Positions 39,205-51,640 of a stretch of DNA of 64,000 bases are shown here, one piece after another. Every line of letters begins with the position of its first letter. Positions within the stretch are counted from its first letter, which is position 1. The DNA is from Tubiluchus corallicola. Its lineage: Eukaryota > Priapulida > Priapulimorpha > Priapulimorphida > Tubiluchidae. The position numbers and the translations under genes were made by a program. Under the pieces are notes generated by a model that ran no database searches, was not told where the DNA came from, and was given only the letters and a program-made list of their open reading frames with translations. The stretch covers positions 2,437,501-2,501,500 of the forward strand of contig JAQGDQ010000003.1 in assembly GCA_030141605.1 (NCBI GenBank), written 5' to 3'.

Positions 39205-39797
39205 TAATGCGGGTCGAGATTGAACGTGCTGTAGAGACTAGATCCGGACCAAGACTGAACGTGCTGTTCTGAGTAGTTCGGACCATACTGCATAAGCTGC
39301 TCGTACTAAATCCTGACTGAGACTGAAGATACTGCTCAGACTATATCCGGACTGAACATGCTGCTCGGATCGCATGCGGTCAGAGATTGAACTTTCTGAT
39401 CCTACTAGATGTAGATCTATAATGAACATGCTGCTTAGACAAAGTCTAGACTGATGCTGAAGACACTGCTCAATCTAAATCTGGAGTAAAGTTGACGGTA
39501 CTGTGAAACTAGATCTAGATTGAGATTGAATGTGCTGCTCTGACTAGATCCAGATTGAGACTGAGAATGAAGATGCTGTTCAGACTAGATCCAGACTAAG
39601 ACTGAAGACGCTGCTTAGACTAGGTTCAGTTCCAGATTGAGAATGAAGATGCTGCTTAAACTATGCCCAGATTGAGACTGAGGACGCTGCTCAAACTTGG
39701 TCCAGTTCCAGACTGAGAAGAAGATGCTGCTCAAACTAGATCCAGCCTGAGACTGAATACACTGCTCAGACTAGATCCATCCTGAGACTGTTGTTGG
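39205..39797 (+). repeat. 35-bp minisatellite, about 16 diverged copies
   Basis: Tandem copies of a unit close to CTAGATCCAGACTGAGACTG followed by AAGATGCTGCTCAGA (35 bases). The first seven or so copies (to about 39470) are strongly diverged. Copies from about 39510 onward are more alike, and some carry a 6-base extension (GAGAATGAAGATG in place of GAAGATG) or a CCAGTTCCAG variant that alternates between copies. The period is not a multiple of three, so it is not coding. The minus-strand 63-codon frame across it is an artefact. Confidence 0.93.
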
Positions 39798-40324
39798 TCT
39801 TCGTAATCAGTCCATGTTCATCTGGTTGTGAAATGTATTCGGTATTTTTATGCACAAAAAGCTTCAAAGTGTTCTTTGAGCCCAGTAAATCACGCATTAT
39901 CTTGTACAGTCGGACAAAATAGTTCCAACGACAGAACAAAAATAGTAACTGTGTAGAACTATCTAACTAGAAACTTCCAATCACCAAATTTGTGAGGTAT
40001 GGGTATTTTACAATTATCCACATAATCAGCAATTGGCGATTAGGTATATGTTCAAGTGGATAGTTTTCAGCATGGTGGATGTTGCTGACTTTTAAGCCAG
40101 TAATTGTTGTATTGTAGGCCTCGGGTATAGTACTTTACAGTTCCTCTAAAGTAGTCATGTATGCACTTGTCAAGCCACCGTGTGTGTCAATGATACATGT
40201 ATAAGTTTATTGTAACGTTAGGCATACATTCTATAAGTACTTTTTGCGACATCTCCTATAAATCTAGTTCAAGGCAATAGTCCGTGACGAAATAACGGGA
40301 ATCCTGAACACGTTGTAATATTCC

Positions 40325-40640
40325 ATATGCGTTCAGTTGTGATGGGAGCGAGGCTTTCAAGGTGTACACCCCAAAAGGCATATAACTTCTTAATCGAGAA
40401 TATGATTTTCGGTCACTGCATATCATAGATATGGGTATGGCATTCCTTAAATTACTACTCGTTTGTGATGGGAGCGGGGCTTGAGTACACCTTAAAATAG
40501 GTACCCCCAAAAAAGGATGTAATATCCTCACGAAGAACATGATTTTTGACCACAAGTAAACGGCATATCGTAGATATAGGTGTCGCATTCCACAAATGTC
40601 TACTCGTTTGTAATGAGAGCGGGTTTTTCAGGTTTTTACC
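40325..40640 (+). repeat. Tandem repeat with 126-145-bp period, about 2.5 copies
   Basis: Three aligned anchors mark the copies: GTTGTGATGGGAGCG (about 40336), GTTTGTGATGGGAGCGGGG (40461) and GTTTGTAATGAGAGCGGG (40606). Between them CATATC(A/G)TAGATAT(G/A)GGT and GAA(C/T)ATGATTTT also recur. The spacings of 126 and 145 bases show an indel of about 19 bases between units. The minus-strand 110-codon frame lies inside the repeat and shows no protein character. Confidence 0.85.
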
Positions 40641-40644
40641 TCTG

Positions 40645-42690
40645 AATTACTTTCATTTGTTGAGACTTCTGCTAAAGTATATGACGGAATCACACGAAAT
40701 TTGTCAAAATATCACGCACTGCAATAAATAATACAACATGCTATTACGACTGGGAAAGGGAAGGCGCGCCTTGACAGTAATTGTAATAGAAAGCCTTTTC
40801 AAAAAATCATGCAGTTTGTTGATGGCTTTTTTAAATAATAAATGTTTCCGAGGATATCTGTAGGTCAAGTGTTATAAATAGCATTTGAACAGCGTGTGCA
40901 TGTTACATTCGATTTCAGCCAATAACTTGCAACAAAACATAAAAGTTGTCTGGAACTGTTAGAAGTTAATTAAATTTATTGTCATACGTGAGAAGGAAAT
41001 ATCTATGAGAGAAGAAACGAAGTCACTCTGCAGTCAAGAGATTTACCTGCAAAATTTCTCAGAAAACTTCTACGCGGCCTTTACATTCTTTCTCTTGTTT
41101 TAACTACATTACTGTTTTATATTCAAATATAAGCACGCATTATTAGCTGACCATTTTTGTAATGTGTCTGAAACATGTTGTAACAACATCTTCATCGCGA
41201 AAACGTGACATTCATTGGACGTACAAATTTTTATGCAGCTTTTCGCGCATATTTGGTATCATTATACTGTGCAGCCATAGAAACTTGCACTAGTTTCGTA
41301 AATGGCCACATAAATAATAGATGTGAACTGCTATTAGCTTTTTACGCGAAAGTCACAGCTATGTTTCAGCTAGCCAACTGTAATTATTCTTTTTACTGCA
41401 AAGCTTTTATCCAATGTGTGGAATTATTGGGCAATTGGGAATCCCTTATAGTGGTAATACAAATTAATAGCAAGGCATCATGCCTAATACTAATCATTAA
41501 AGCCAATATATTCAGCTCTCTGCATTCAATAATGAACGCTCGGCTTTCGTTTTTACGAATGATTCACAGACGTTTTAATTTTAAATTTAGAAAACCATAA
41601 TCAAATAGTCTACACTTAGTTTGTGGCACATTGTTCAACTTTCTTTAACCACGTAATCGCACATCAGAGTGTTTCACACAGTATATCTATAAACAAGTGT
41701 CTCATATGTCAACATGCATACACTTACACAGAGGCCAAGCTGTGACTTGGACACGTATCTATGTTACAGTATCAATATTTAAATAGCTGTTCGAACGCAG
41801 AGCTTATTAACGCAGAGATAAAGTCGGTACTGGAGAAAGTATTGAAGAAGACGTTATAAGATAACAATGCCTAGGCTTTCGGCTACTTTAACTTTTGCTG
41901 ACCGTCAGGAAAACCAGTCGATTTTTGGAAATGCATATTTTGCAGCATAAAACTTATGGTGCAAGTGAAGAAAGCGGATTAAGATTATTATGTTTACAAC
42001 TTTCGTTCAGTTGTGGCCAGTAAATGTGCGTGCAATTTAGTTTTTTAGATTCAAACAGCACTTTTAAAGCTTTTTATTGTACTTTTGTGCATAGAAAAGT
42101 TAAAAAGCTTGGACAATCAAGCGAAATAAGAATTTACATTGACAACGAAACAAAAAAGTCGGCTTATTTTAAGCATATGTCTTCATAACGCTGCCCTGAT
42201 CCTTCTCTCTTGTCTTGAGATTGGTTCCTCTAATTCGTTGCGTCGTTATTTTTTTTGCCCAAAGCGTTTCCGAGAGGCGCCCATCTAAGGGGCTCAATGT
42301 ATGTGTGAAAGCATGCTGCTGCAACGAAATTAGGTTTCTGAACTATTTTTTTATTTTAGTTACCCTTAAAGAGATAATCTCTTTCCTTTCATTATTTTAA
42401 ACCACAGTTTTATCTTAATTATTCTTGAATTACTAAAGGAATGGGTATTGTTAAAAATACTGAGTACTGGTTATATAAAAATGCGTTAAATTATACGTAC
42501 GTATGTTGTTTAAAAGTACATTATATCAACCGTCTTCTCAGTTCCTTTCAGAGCCTTTCATACACATGTACATTAGTGTCAGCATGCAATAATATATATG
42601 ACGTTCAACTGCGTGACACACACACACACACAAGCACACACAAAATAACTTATTAATTTATAAGAAGAATCATCCAGTGAAATGAAGCGA
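40645..42690. other. Unique non-coding stretch
   Basis: No recognisable gene or element. A short (CA)n run lies near 42616-42645. The 131-codon frame at 41205-41600 has no motif and is within chance. Confidence 0.5.
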
Positions 42691-42701
42691 CTGCAAAATG
42701 A

Positions 42702-42908
42702 ACTATATGCCATCTTCCTCTCTGCGGGGAGGCGATCTTCGGACTTCCTCCAATCAAGTTAGTCTGGGTGCTTCATGCGGTGAACAATCTTACAGGAGCA
42801 ATTTTAGTGGTGAGAAAAACGCTTGCAGCAGTCAGTGAAAAACGCAAAGAAGAAATCACATTGAACAGTTTTAGTAGATTCCAGGCAGTTCTTGAGGATA
42901 GAAGATGA
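42702..42908 (+). other. GC-richer 68-codon open segment without ATG, uncertain
   Basis: Between TGA at 42699 and TGA at 42906 one plus frame is open for 68 codons. It reads a hydrophobic stretch (GLPPIKLVWVLHAVNNLTG, then AILVV) followed by a charged region (EKRKEEITLN..FQAVLEDRR). There is no in-frame ATG. A TTCCTC-type pyrimidine tract precedes it, but no clear AG-bounded acceptor gives this frame. Local GC is above the flanks. It could be a terminal exon, a repeat remnant or chance, and no homology is recognised. Confidence 0.15.
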
Positions 42909-42909
42909 T

Positions 42910-44795
42910 TATTAGGAGGGCTTTTTGTTGTGCCCAAATGATAGCCTTTCGTTTGAGAATGATTATTATGAATGACAAAATTGACATCTTAAAATTTACC
43001 TCTTATCTTTTTTGGCACGAACTTTTGGCTGCATTGCAATTAGAAGCGTTATGAAACAAAGATATTGTCGATGTTATTCTTGTCATTAGGCTTCTAATTA
43101 CCTGCACCTCGTTTAAACCTCTCGAAATGGTGACATGCACTCAAGCATGTCTAAGGTGTTAGGTACAAACTGCAATGAATTAAAATAGCATTAATTTTTA
43201 TGAATAATAAAGCAAAAAGAAATATTGCACGTGTAAGAAAAGACTGTGCATATAAGGTTTTTGCAAGCTTATGGTTGTTTTACTTTTGTCAGCAGAATAT
43301 TACTTCCTGAGTAAACACATTGTAGAAGAGAGAATAATAATCATTTGTTATTGTTACCACGCTCAGTATTGTCAGTCTGGTCACTCTTGTGTCTTGTGCC
43401 TAGTTGTAGTTAGTTTGTTTCCTCCGAGTGTGCAGGTCCACCAGAGGGAAGTCGTATCATTTCGAAAAAAACACTGGCAATAATGTCCCTACTTTTCAAA
43501 TTGCTAAGGTTACTTGCCTGTGTTACATGTGTAGATGGTAGTGTACAGTCACAGATAGTTTTCTATGAAATAGCGTTTCAGGACTGCAAAGGCTGTCATA
43601 ATCGCCATCTCTACTGCAGTCATAGTTTTGTCAACAGCAAACTTTATGAAAGATTTAGCACTTGCGATACGGTTTCCTTTAAACTCTTCTCACCCCCCCC
43701 CCAATGACTTCGCATATACGTCTTAAAATGTGTAAATTTAGCGGTGATTCTGACCTATTGCAGAGCTTATTGATTGGTATAACTGGCTAAGAAAACATCG
43801 TTAATAAATCGTGAATCCATGAATGGTGCATAGAAATTGGAATATGCCTGTCGATTGCAACTTATGAGATTTGTCCCTTCACTGAAGTGTTACCAATAAA
43901 TATGACAACAGGCTGCTAACATTCTGTGTTAAAAAACAAATGTTCTCTTAGTAGTTTAGTGATAAACAGGTATATCTTTGCTGCAGTGTCAAATTATCGA
44001 ATTTTGTCTTCCAAATTAACACCTTGCTTGTCTTCCAAATTAGCCCTCTTAATACCTTGCTTGGATAGTACCTATAATTACCACAAAAAATTTATGCATG
44101 AATGCGTACCACGATTGATTTCAGAGCTTAAATAATAATAGACATGCAGATCGCTCCAAAAATCTTGCTGTAGCTTTGACCCTTGAAAAGCAAATTTCCA
44201 ACTGATGGCTGTAAATATATCTTTTAACAAATGTTTGATTGGATTTGCTAGTCTGTTTGCTTGTTTGTTTGCCATTTGTCAGTTGGTCTACGTGATACAT
44301 ACATGCGGTAGTGTACAATATTTAATAAGAAAATTGTGTAGAAAAAAATCATTTTCTTTTTGTGCTTTTTACATCGGCAAGTACATAGGATACTAAATTT
44401 GAGCAGATTCGCAGGAAAGTGGTGAGTTTGTTTTAACAAACTAGGCCATTCTAAGATGTCATTTTTATGACTCACATTTTTAATTTTCTTTTTGTCTTTG
44501 ACCCTTACATTTTTTCTTTATACGTTATCTGTCCATAATAACAATCTATTAATAACGTGACCTGCCCCGTATGCAGGAGACACAAACCACTCAGTAGAGT
44601 TAAACATGTCATCAACAGATGTGCACGGTGACAATAATGACGTCCTAAAAACCCATTTCATTTCTTTTAAATATGTGGTGATTTCATCCGCCAGCTAGAT
44701 CTGCTGTATTATAATTGGTACTGAAGCTTAGAAGACATGTTTAATATAAAGTACGCCACACAAGTTAAAAATTACGAATGGAATTACTTCTTGGG
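42910..44795. other. Unique non-coding stretch
   Basis: Nothing supportable as a gene. Includes a C10 run at 43691-43701 and a local duplication, CTTCCAAATTA...ACCTTGCTTG, at about 44009-44065. Confidence 0.5.
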
Positions 44796-44799
44796 GGGC

Positions 44800-44990
44800 G
44801 GCAGACATTTTGACCGTGGACATTTGGGTAGTGGACACACTGGGCAGTTTTGGTTAGATAGTAGATACTTAGGCTGTGGACAGTTAAGTAATGGACATTT
44901 GGGCAGTAGGAAACTTAAGCAGTCATTATGGCAGTAAGATATTTGGGCAATGTACATTTGAGAATTGGGAACTTGGGCAGTGAATACTCA
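44800..44990 (+). repeat. 15-bp minisatellite, about 12 diverged copies
   Basis: Unit close to TGGGCAGTGGACATT, varying to TAAGTAATGGACATT, TGGGCAATGTACATT and TGAGAATTGGGAACT. Because 15 is divisible by three, one plus frame (open from 44737 to 44937) reads a degenerate pentapeptide of the type GHLGS, but the frame ends in mid-array and has no exon signals, so coding is unlikely. Confidence 0.85.
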
Positions 44991-44994
44991 AATT

Positions 44995-46190
44995 TGAAAT
45001 TGCGTTTTAGATTGCTGCTAAATCACAATTTTTTGGTCATTAGTCGCTCCATATAAGTCATTTGGCAAAAAAGCCTGTAAAAAGACAATGTAATAATGTG
45101 TCCACGTGAGTAGCTGATTAAAATTAAGAGTTTAGAATTAAATTAAATTAGTTTTGAAAAAGTCATAAGGAAATAGCGAAACTTGATTGTTCTTGTGTGG
45201 TTTCGTTCACAAAATTGTCAGGAGTTTTCTTTTCGAAAATATAACTGAAAATGATTAAAAAAGTTCTAGAAATCATGTAGTTGTTTCGAGTACTAACTTA
45301 AACTTCTTACAAGAGCAACAGACAAATTACACGTTCTTTATGAAGACTGCTTTTGGTGCTGTGTTCAAAATCTCTAACAATCTACATGTAGCAAAGACTC
45401 AATCTGTTTTAACGCATATAATGTAGCGAAGCCACAAATCCATCTACAACTTGACTAGACGAGTTTTTGCAGAGGCTAATAAACTGTTCATATATCCTCC
45501 TTAGTGACTGCTACTGGAATAAACCGTCTTTGTGTAACAAGAATACCAGCCTGACAACAGCATACATATTAATATTGACATCACAACAATTGGCGGTAAC
45601 AAGAAATGTCAGCGGAGCTATTCGTTATGTCTAGTCACTTAAAGCGTGGCTTCTTTCTAGCTTGCCAATCGGTTAAGCATATATGCATGCATCAAACAAT
45701 AAAACGGGTTTCATGTTACCAATTGCTAATTTCATGCATTTAAAACTTCCTAAGATAGATAACAAGCCACTGTTATTGCTACCTCATTGGTACTTAGCTT
45801 TATTGGTTTCTAAACGTTGGCATTTTGGCTTGTAGTACAAGACTTGCTGGTAGTTCTCGTATTTTAGATGCGGAACGGATGCTTATAAATCTACCTTTCC
45901 CTGAGCTTATTTGGGCAAAAAGCACACGTGTTTTTCGTGAGAATACACACTTCTTCTTTTGAAAGGACGCGTCGTTTTTTTCTTCAAAATATAGTTACAT
46001 AAAACCTCCCGCCTTCCCAAAATACGGCGCATTGATTTATAGCTTGCTGGCAATACTGAGTCAACTAAATCTCCAGAAAATGAACTTGTGCGATTTCCGT
46101 TTCTAACCAGTAATATAGGCAGACACTAACATTTTTCAGAAAAAATAAACTTGTTACCGTTAAACAGATAAAAATTACCATTACCACTCT
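44995..46190. other. Unique non-coding stretch
   Basis: No gene seen. At about 45900-45980 a segment with ACACGTG, GTGAGAA and AAAGGACGCGTCG shares words with the tandem repeat starting at about 46198, so the repeat family may begin here in decayed form. Confidence 0.4.
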
Positions 46191-46197
46191 CAGGGAG

Positions 46198-46475
46198 ATG
46201 CTTATCCAGTCACTTTGCAAGAAAACGAAGCGTGCATTATCAAGTAAAGGACACGTCATTTTTGTCCAGCAAGAAAAGGACACATCGTTTTCGTCCAATC
46301 AAATTGTGAAAAAACTACGTGCATTAGCAAGAAACTTGAAGAAAGTAATGCGTCCTTTGTGTCCAATCAAAATGCGAGAAAACCACGCGTGTATTAGCAA
46401 CAAAAGAATGGATCCTTTTTGTCCAACAAGAAAAGGACGCGTCCAATTTGTCCAATACACGCATGCTTTTTTGAC
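46198..46475 (+). repeat. Complex tandem repeat, three units of about 70-90 bp
   Basis: Recurring words in fixed order: CG(T)GCATTA(G/T)CAA, AAGGACRCRTC or RTGCGTCCTTT, TTTTGTCCAA(C/T)CAA, and GCGAGAAAAC. The sub-motif GTCCAACAAGAAAAGGACGC occurs in near-identical forms at about 46261, 46289 and 46419. The whole block is open on plus (111 codons, 46198-46533) and largely open on minus, which reflects the repeat's scarcity of stop triplets rather than a recognisable protein. Confidence 0.8.
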
Positions 46476-46479
46476 TGGT

Positions 46480-47785
46480 TTGTGGAAAGTTTCTGGCGTC
46501 ATCCCTTGCTGCGATCGCCAGCCCATTAATTAAGTTTTTACGCTATTGTTTAATTATCAGAAATACCTTGGCATTAATGTAGGTATTAAAAAGTATACTT
46601 TTTACCACATTCAAAATAGGGCATCATGTGTATAAAAAATCATCCTGTTCTCCATTAACTACAAAAAAGTTAACAGATACTATCATCGGCAAATTAGCTG
46701 ATATTAGTAGATATTTCTTTTATCATAACCGCTTACCTGGGTACCACGGCTACTGGCCTTGATTAGGGTGGTTTCATTTGTGTAAAAATAGCAATCTTGA
46801 ATATTTAAGTATTATACGTATTTTCAAAGATAGAGTTTTTAACATACAAAGTATTTTCATTTTATACGTCTTGAAAATATTGGCGAGTCTTAAAATATGA
46901 AATAGCCTCAACGTGTCATCTGGTTGATATTACTGAAGACGTGACGTGATAGATAGGCCCATTATCGATAATTTCGCTGCGATAACACTGCGCATTTTGT
47001 CATTAACCAATTTTATCACAGTTTGCGCCCGATACTTCGCTAGATACTACAGCTAAGAGAATATTTTTCAAAAAGGTGTGAATTAATAGGATTTACCAAC
47101 AGAATTTGCTGCTAAAATTCCTATACTCAAGATGCGCTAAGCAAATTTGGAACTTATTGATAGAGGGCTAGAGGTAACAAGGTAAAAAAGTCAGCCCTTT
47201 GCATACAGGCTCACGATGTTTCTTGTACTTATGCTTCAGCCATCTATCTTGCAGCTTAAGGTAGAGTCAACATTAGCTTGATTTTCGTCAGATTATTGTT
47301 TAATATTGTAGTCATGGCCAACAAGCGAGACACATGATCATTCCGTTCCAGCAATCTTCTCAATTTGTGATGTGTAAACATTAATATCGGAAACAAAGCT
47401 CCTTAATTATCTATCCCAGAATCCATCGGGATTCCTATAGCTGACACATCACCCTGCACGCAATGGCCGTCACATGTCAAGGGACGTTCACTTTGCAAAT
47501 GTGACAAATGAAGTCACATGTACACACAACTGAAACCGTCTACTCGAACCATGTCAGTTTAACAGCTATTCAAACTGATGTTTAAAATCCCTGTGCCAGT
47601 CGAGGATAACATTTCGCAGTGAACTGAAGCCTTGGGTAGATTTCAAGCGTCCGAAGAAGTAAAAAGTAATTGCTGTATTTGCTGGATTCTTAGCTTTTTT
47701 GGATACTGGTGTTTCTGAAGTGCAGTGTCTATTTGAAGAAATTGTCATTATCAACACAACAATGCTGAGCCGATTTACTTGTATC
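46480..47785. other. Unique stretch with a CNE-like patch
   Basis: No gene is supportable. The minus strand at 46735-46810 has a good donor (CCCAG|GTAAGC) behind a 25-codon open frame but a poor acceptor. The patch at about 47400-47530 is unusually rich in TGACA/TGTCA words (TALE-type homeodomain-like sites). Confidence 0.4.
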
Positions 47786-47791
47786 AATGAG

Positions 47792-47884
47792 TGCCGTACT
47801 AGGTGAAAGCCGAAAATATTATTCCGTTGTTTTGGATGCCATCCTTATTCTCCTCTTTGAATGCCGTACTAGGTGAAAGCCGAA
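47792..47884 (+). repeat. 23-bp perfect direct repeat, 70-bp period
   Basis: TGCCGTACTAGGTGAAAGCC plus GAA is present at 47792-47814 and again, identical, at 47862-47884, separated by 47 unrelated bases. It could be a recent segmental duplication or footprints of an insertion. Confidence 0.9.
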
Positions 47885-49554
47885 GCTAGGTTTTCTGTGA
47901 AGTCACACCGTTCCCCTGTGAGAGAATCTTTTAGTTGCATAATACGGCAGGACATCTATACTCTACGGGAAAGAATGGCAGTAGTACTTAATGTTACTTT
48001 ATGGCACGAAGCGAACGAAAGATAAGGGGCAGTGCTAAAAATTGAACAACCCCGCACTTGTTGACTAGAAGGTTGCAAAATATAAGATTTAGTGAGATGT
48101 TCCAGCAACTATCACTTTTAATAAAATTATATTTATTAGCTAACAGTTTTTTTAAAGAGAACGTTTTCTCAAATGATCTGAACTGTCTTTGAAACGATAT
48201 TATCGCTGCCTAAGACCTTTCTCTTTGCAGTTGTCGTATAGTTAGATCTCAGGTATCCCACAGGAAAAACCGTCATATATTTTTTATGGATACTCTAAAA
48301 ATACTAAAGTAATAAAAGCTTTTAGCATATACCAAAAAACTTTCAGTAGCAGAAAATATAGTTACTCCTAACATCGTCATCATCATCATCATGCCTAAGT
48401 AACATCACCGTTGGAAGCCAATTTATCCATGTAATATAAATGCCGTTCATCTTGCATCATTTTCGTCTTAGTTTATTTAAAATTTGTTACTCTGAATGAC
48501 CCTGAAAGTTAAACTAAGATGAGATGCGACATCACATTAGAAAACTTTAATAAGGTTTCAAACATACACTTGTTACTAACATATATCTAACTTACACCAT
48601 TTTGATGATGAAAATATTATACCTGAAACGGCAATGGTAGCGACTACGATACTGACCGCAACAACAACGGTTACATATCTTAACTACTGTATTAAAGATT
48701 TGTAAAAAAACATTAAAAATGAGTTAAAAACTCTAACAAAAACATCTCGCGTGACTCCATTGCTATATAGTTGAACGCGACTTATTGCTTGGCAAAATGT
48801 AAAGTTCATAACGTGCCTTGACGCAATGTGAATTCGCCAAGGAAATCATTCTTTAGCTGCTTCGTTTTTCATCCAGTCCTATAGCATGTCGTTCACGTCA
48901 TTTGCATAACAGCAGCTTCATCAAATATATTACTGCATATTACAAAGGAAGCAATATTGCTTGTAACAGCTAAAAGGGTTTTAGGATATCATTGTGAGGG
49001 CCATAAAACCTACCTTGAAAGTGTTTTTTTTTCGTTTTACAAGAAAATTCTTAATGTGATTAATACTTCAGTCTTTCGTGTGCTTTGCTTGCATGGGTAA
49101 CTGTAGTGGCTGCAGAACAAAGAAATAAACAGACAGACAAACGAACGAACGAACGAATAAACAAGTAAGCAAACAGGCAAACAAACGACTAAACTCAAAA
49201 CGATGAAACAAAAACACAATTATTATTTTTTAGACAAGATCTAGGCGAAAGAGAGGACGTTTACGATAAGTAAAGAGCGAATAAAAAATCGGCGAATGAA
49301 AAACAAACTGTTTCGGCACATTTTACACAGAAAACAAAAAAGGGTAAAATGACAAGCTATTTTCTATTTAAAGTGCTTTTAAGTTATTCTGGAAGCAGCA
49401 TCTAATTTCAGTAATCAAGAATAGAATTCCGGTAATTGAATTATGTTAGGCCTATGATGTAAAAGTGCGTGCACAGTGATTGCAGCTACAATGAACGGCA
49501 CATGACTAGGATAACTGATGAGGACGTGACTGAGTCAGAGACAGTAACAATATT

Positions 49555-49690
49555 TTGTCTGTTTTCCACGTGCGTTTGTCTCCATTTCTTCCTTTCTTTT
49601 TCCATAATTTCTTCATTCTTTTCTTTTTACTTTCTTTCTCTTTACTCTTTTCTCTTTTATTTCTTGTTCTCTCTTTCTATCTTTTCTTAG
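49555..49690 (+). repeat. Impure (CTTT)n pyrimidine tract
   Basis: TTTCTTC, TTTTC and CTTTCT words dominate for about 135 bases. It is responsible for two overlapping Phe/Ser/Leu-rich frames on plus, which are not genes. Upstream, at about 49125-49190, is a degenerate GAAC/AAAC tetranucleotide run. Confidence 0.85.
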
Positions 49691-49699
49691 TTTCGTTCA

Positions 49700-51530
49700 C
49701 TTCATTTCTTCTATTCAGTCTAGTGGATTTTGTGGTGAACAGTTTGTTTAAAGTGAAGTTATTTTGTAAACTGTCCGTAAATATCGCACCCCATGGAAAA
49801 GAAGCGGCCATATTAGCTTTTTTAGGGCTGTGAAAACGCCGTTTTCCTTAGCTCACGTAGTACTGTTGCACGTGGCTCACTATATTCAAAGCTATTTCCT
49901 AATTTTTTAATTTAGTTACAGTATAAATTAGTAATAGTGTCCGTTGCGACGTTGTAAGAGAACAACTTTCTTTAGAAGAAAACATTTAGCTACTCGACGA
50001 CACCGTAGTTATTTCTTTTAAATATTTATTAGACGCGCTGCGTTTTGAAATGCCAGAATTTTTCTTAGTTTTTTTGTGCTTGGGAGCGCAAAGATTAAAA
50101 ATTTTCTCCAGCTTTTGCTATATGAAATTTCTTACTCAAATTCCTTGTTATAGCATTCACAGTGTTTTAGTCATTCATCTCATTGGCGAAATAGTGATAT
50201 TAGAAGGCAAACCAGTTAGAAGATGAACCATCAACTCACTTTTAGTTTTCGTATCGTGAAATAACTGAACGAGAATGACGCATTAAATAGCAGATCTCAC
50301 GCGCAGTCGTGTATGCGTGCGCACACGTATGGGAGCGCTACTGAGAAGATTTAAACTAAGTGCCTCTTATATGGACTATAATTGCGTTCATTCTCCAGCA
50401 TAGTTGGAGGAAGAAAGTCATTTCAGTCCCCCATAATGCTAACAGTTTCTTTCACATGGGTGACGCGTGACTTGAATACATAGGCACGAACAAACCTGCG
50501 TCATCGGGGTTACCATCTTGATGCCTAGAAACCTAAGATGACGCTGAAACAGTACGTAGCTAAAACACAGCTGACTTACAAGATGGGTTTCGTCATTCAG
50601 TTGCAATGGGATTTTGACGGCGAAATGACCTTTCAGGAACAAAGAAGGTGGAAGGTGTAAAGCGACGACGTCCCACATGCTCGTGGAAAGACTAAAAATA
50701 AAATGTTAGCTGTTTCTTTGGAAAAAATGAGTAAATAGACAAGTTGGGGTAGTAAATTAAAATACAGCAGGCTTACAGTGTTATTAGAAAAAAGCTAGAA
50801 TAAAAAACAAGAAAGACAGAAAATAGTACCACAGCAGTTGTAGAGAAAGTTGGTTTCATGTGATGGCCGCTACTTGCTATGAAGGGCTATGGGCTTCTTG
50901 CGGCCACAATTTGACGTCGTAACCGTTAAGTCCATAACTTACGACCACAATCCGACCACTGGTCGTCAAGACCATACCAGTCTCATAATATCTGAAATGT
51001 TAATAAAATGAACAAACAACTAAAAATTAAGCAATATTCAAAAGACATGGCTGCGAGTCGAATTCATGCAATTACTTTTCTGGCAAGCTGATAATAATTT
51101 TTTATTCTGTCAACTGACGCAGCCACAAATGCTTTACAATTGAAAATTTTAATCAAAAGTTGACATGTCCAAATTGAAGAAGGGATCAACTAGAAGGCTA
51201 GATCAATAAGAACGTGACAACAGTTTTTAATAACGTCTAATCGTGACAGCAATCCTTTTCATCAGTTGCTCAGTTTCAGTTTTTACACAGCATTATAACA
51301 ATAGAACGCGAACAATACACAGAGAAATGCGCTTCATATAAACGCTACAAAATTATTTCACAGTTTTAATCCACATGCCGTCTCTTCAATTGCTGTTGAG
51401 AATAGTGTAAAAGCAGCTATTTGCTCAGTTATAACTCTTTTTAATGTTCATTTATTTGTTCTTCTGTTCGTTTGTTTATTAATTCATTTATTGGTCTATC
51501 TATTTATTATTCGTCAGTTCATCATCCCTT
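49700..51530. other. Unique non-coding stretch
   Basis: No exon, RNA gene or transposon could be recognised. A short GACGTCGTAACCG..ACGACC patch with repeated CGAC/GACC words lies near 50910-50980. Confidence 0.45.
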
Positions 51531-51533
51531 CAG

Positions 51534-51640
51534 TCCTTCCTTCCTTCCTTCCTTCCTTCCTTCCTTCCTTCATTCATTCATTCATTCATTCATTCATTCA
51601 TTCATTCATTCATTCATTCATTCATTCATTCATTCATTCA
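51534..51640 (+). repeat. (CCTT)n(CATT)n tetranucleotide array
   Basis: A CCTT run (about 51534-51570) switches to a CATT run (about 51571-51640) by a single-base change in the unit. The Ile-His-Ser open frame across it is an artefact. Confidence 0.97.

Noticed and set aside
39205-39797. Possible CRISPR array (about 35-bp repeated units)
   Set aside because: The units abut without unique spacers, copies are diverged, and the host is eukaryotic. It is a minisatellite.
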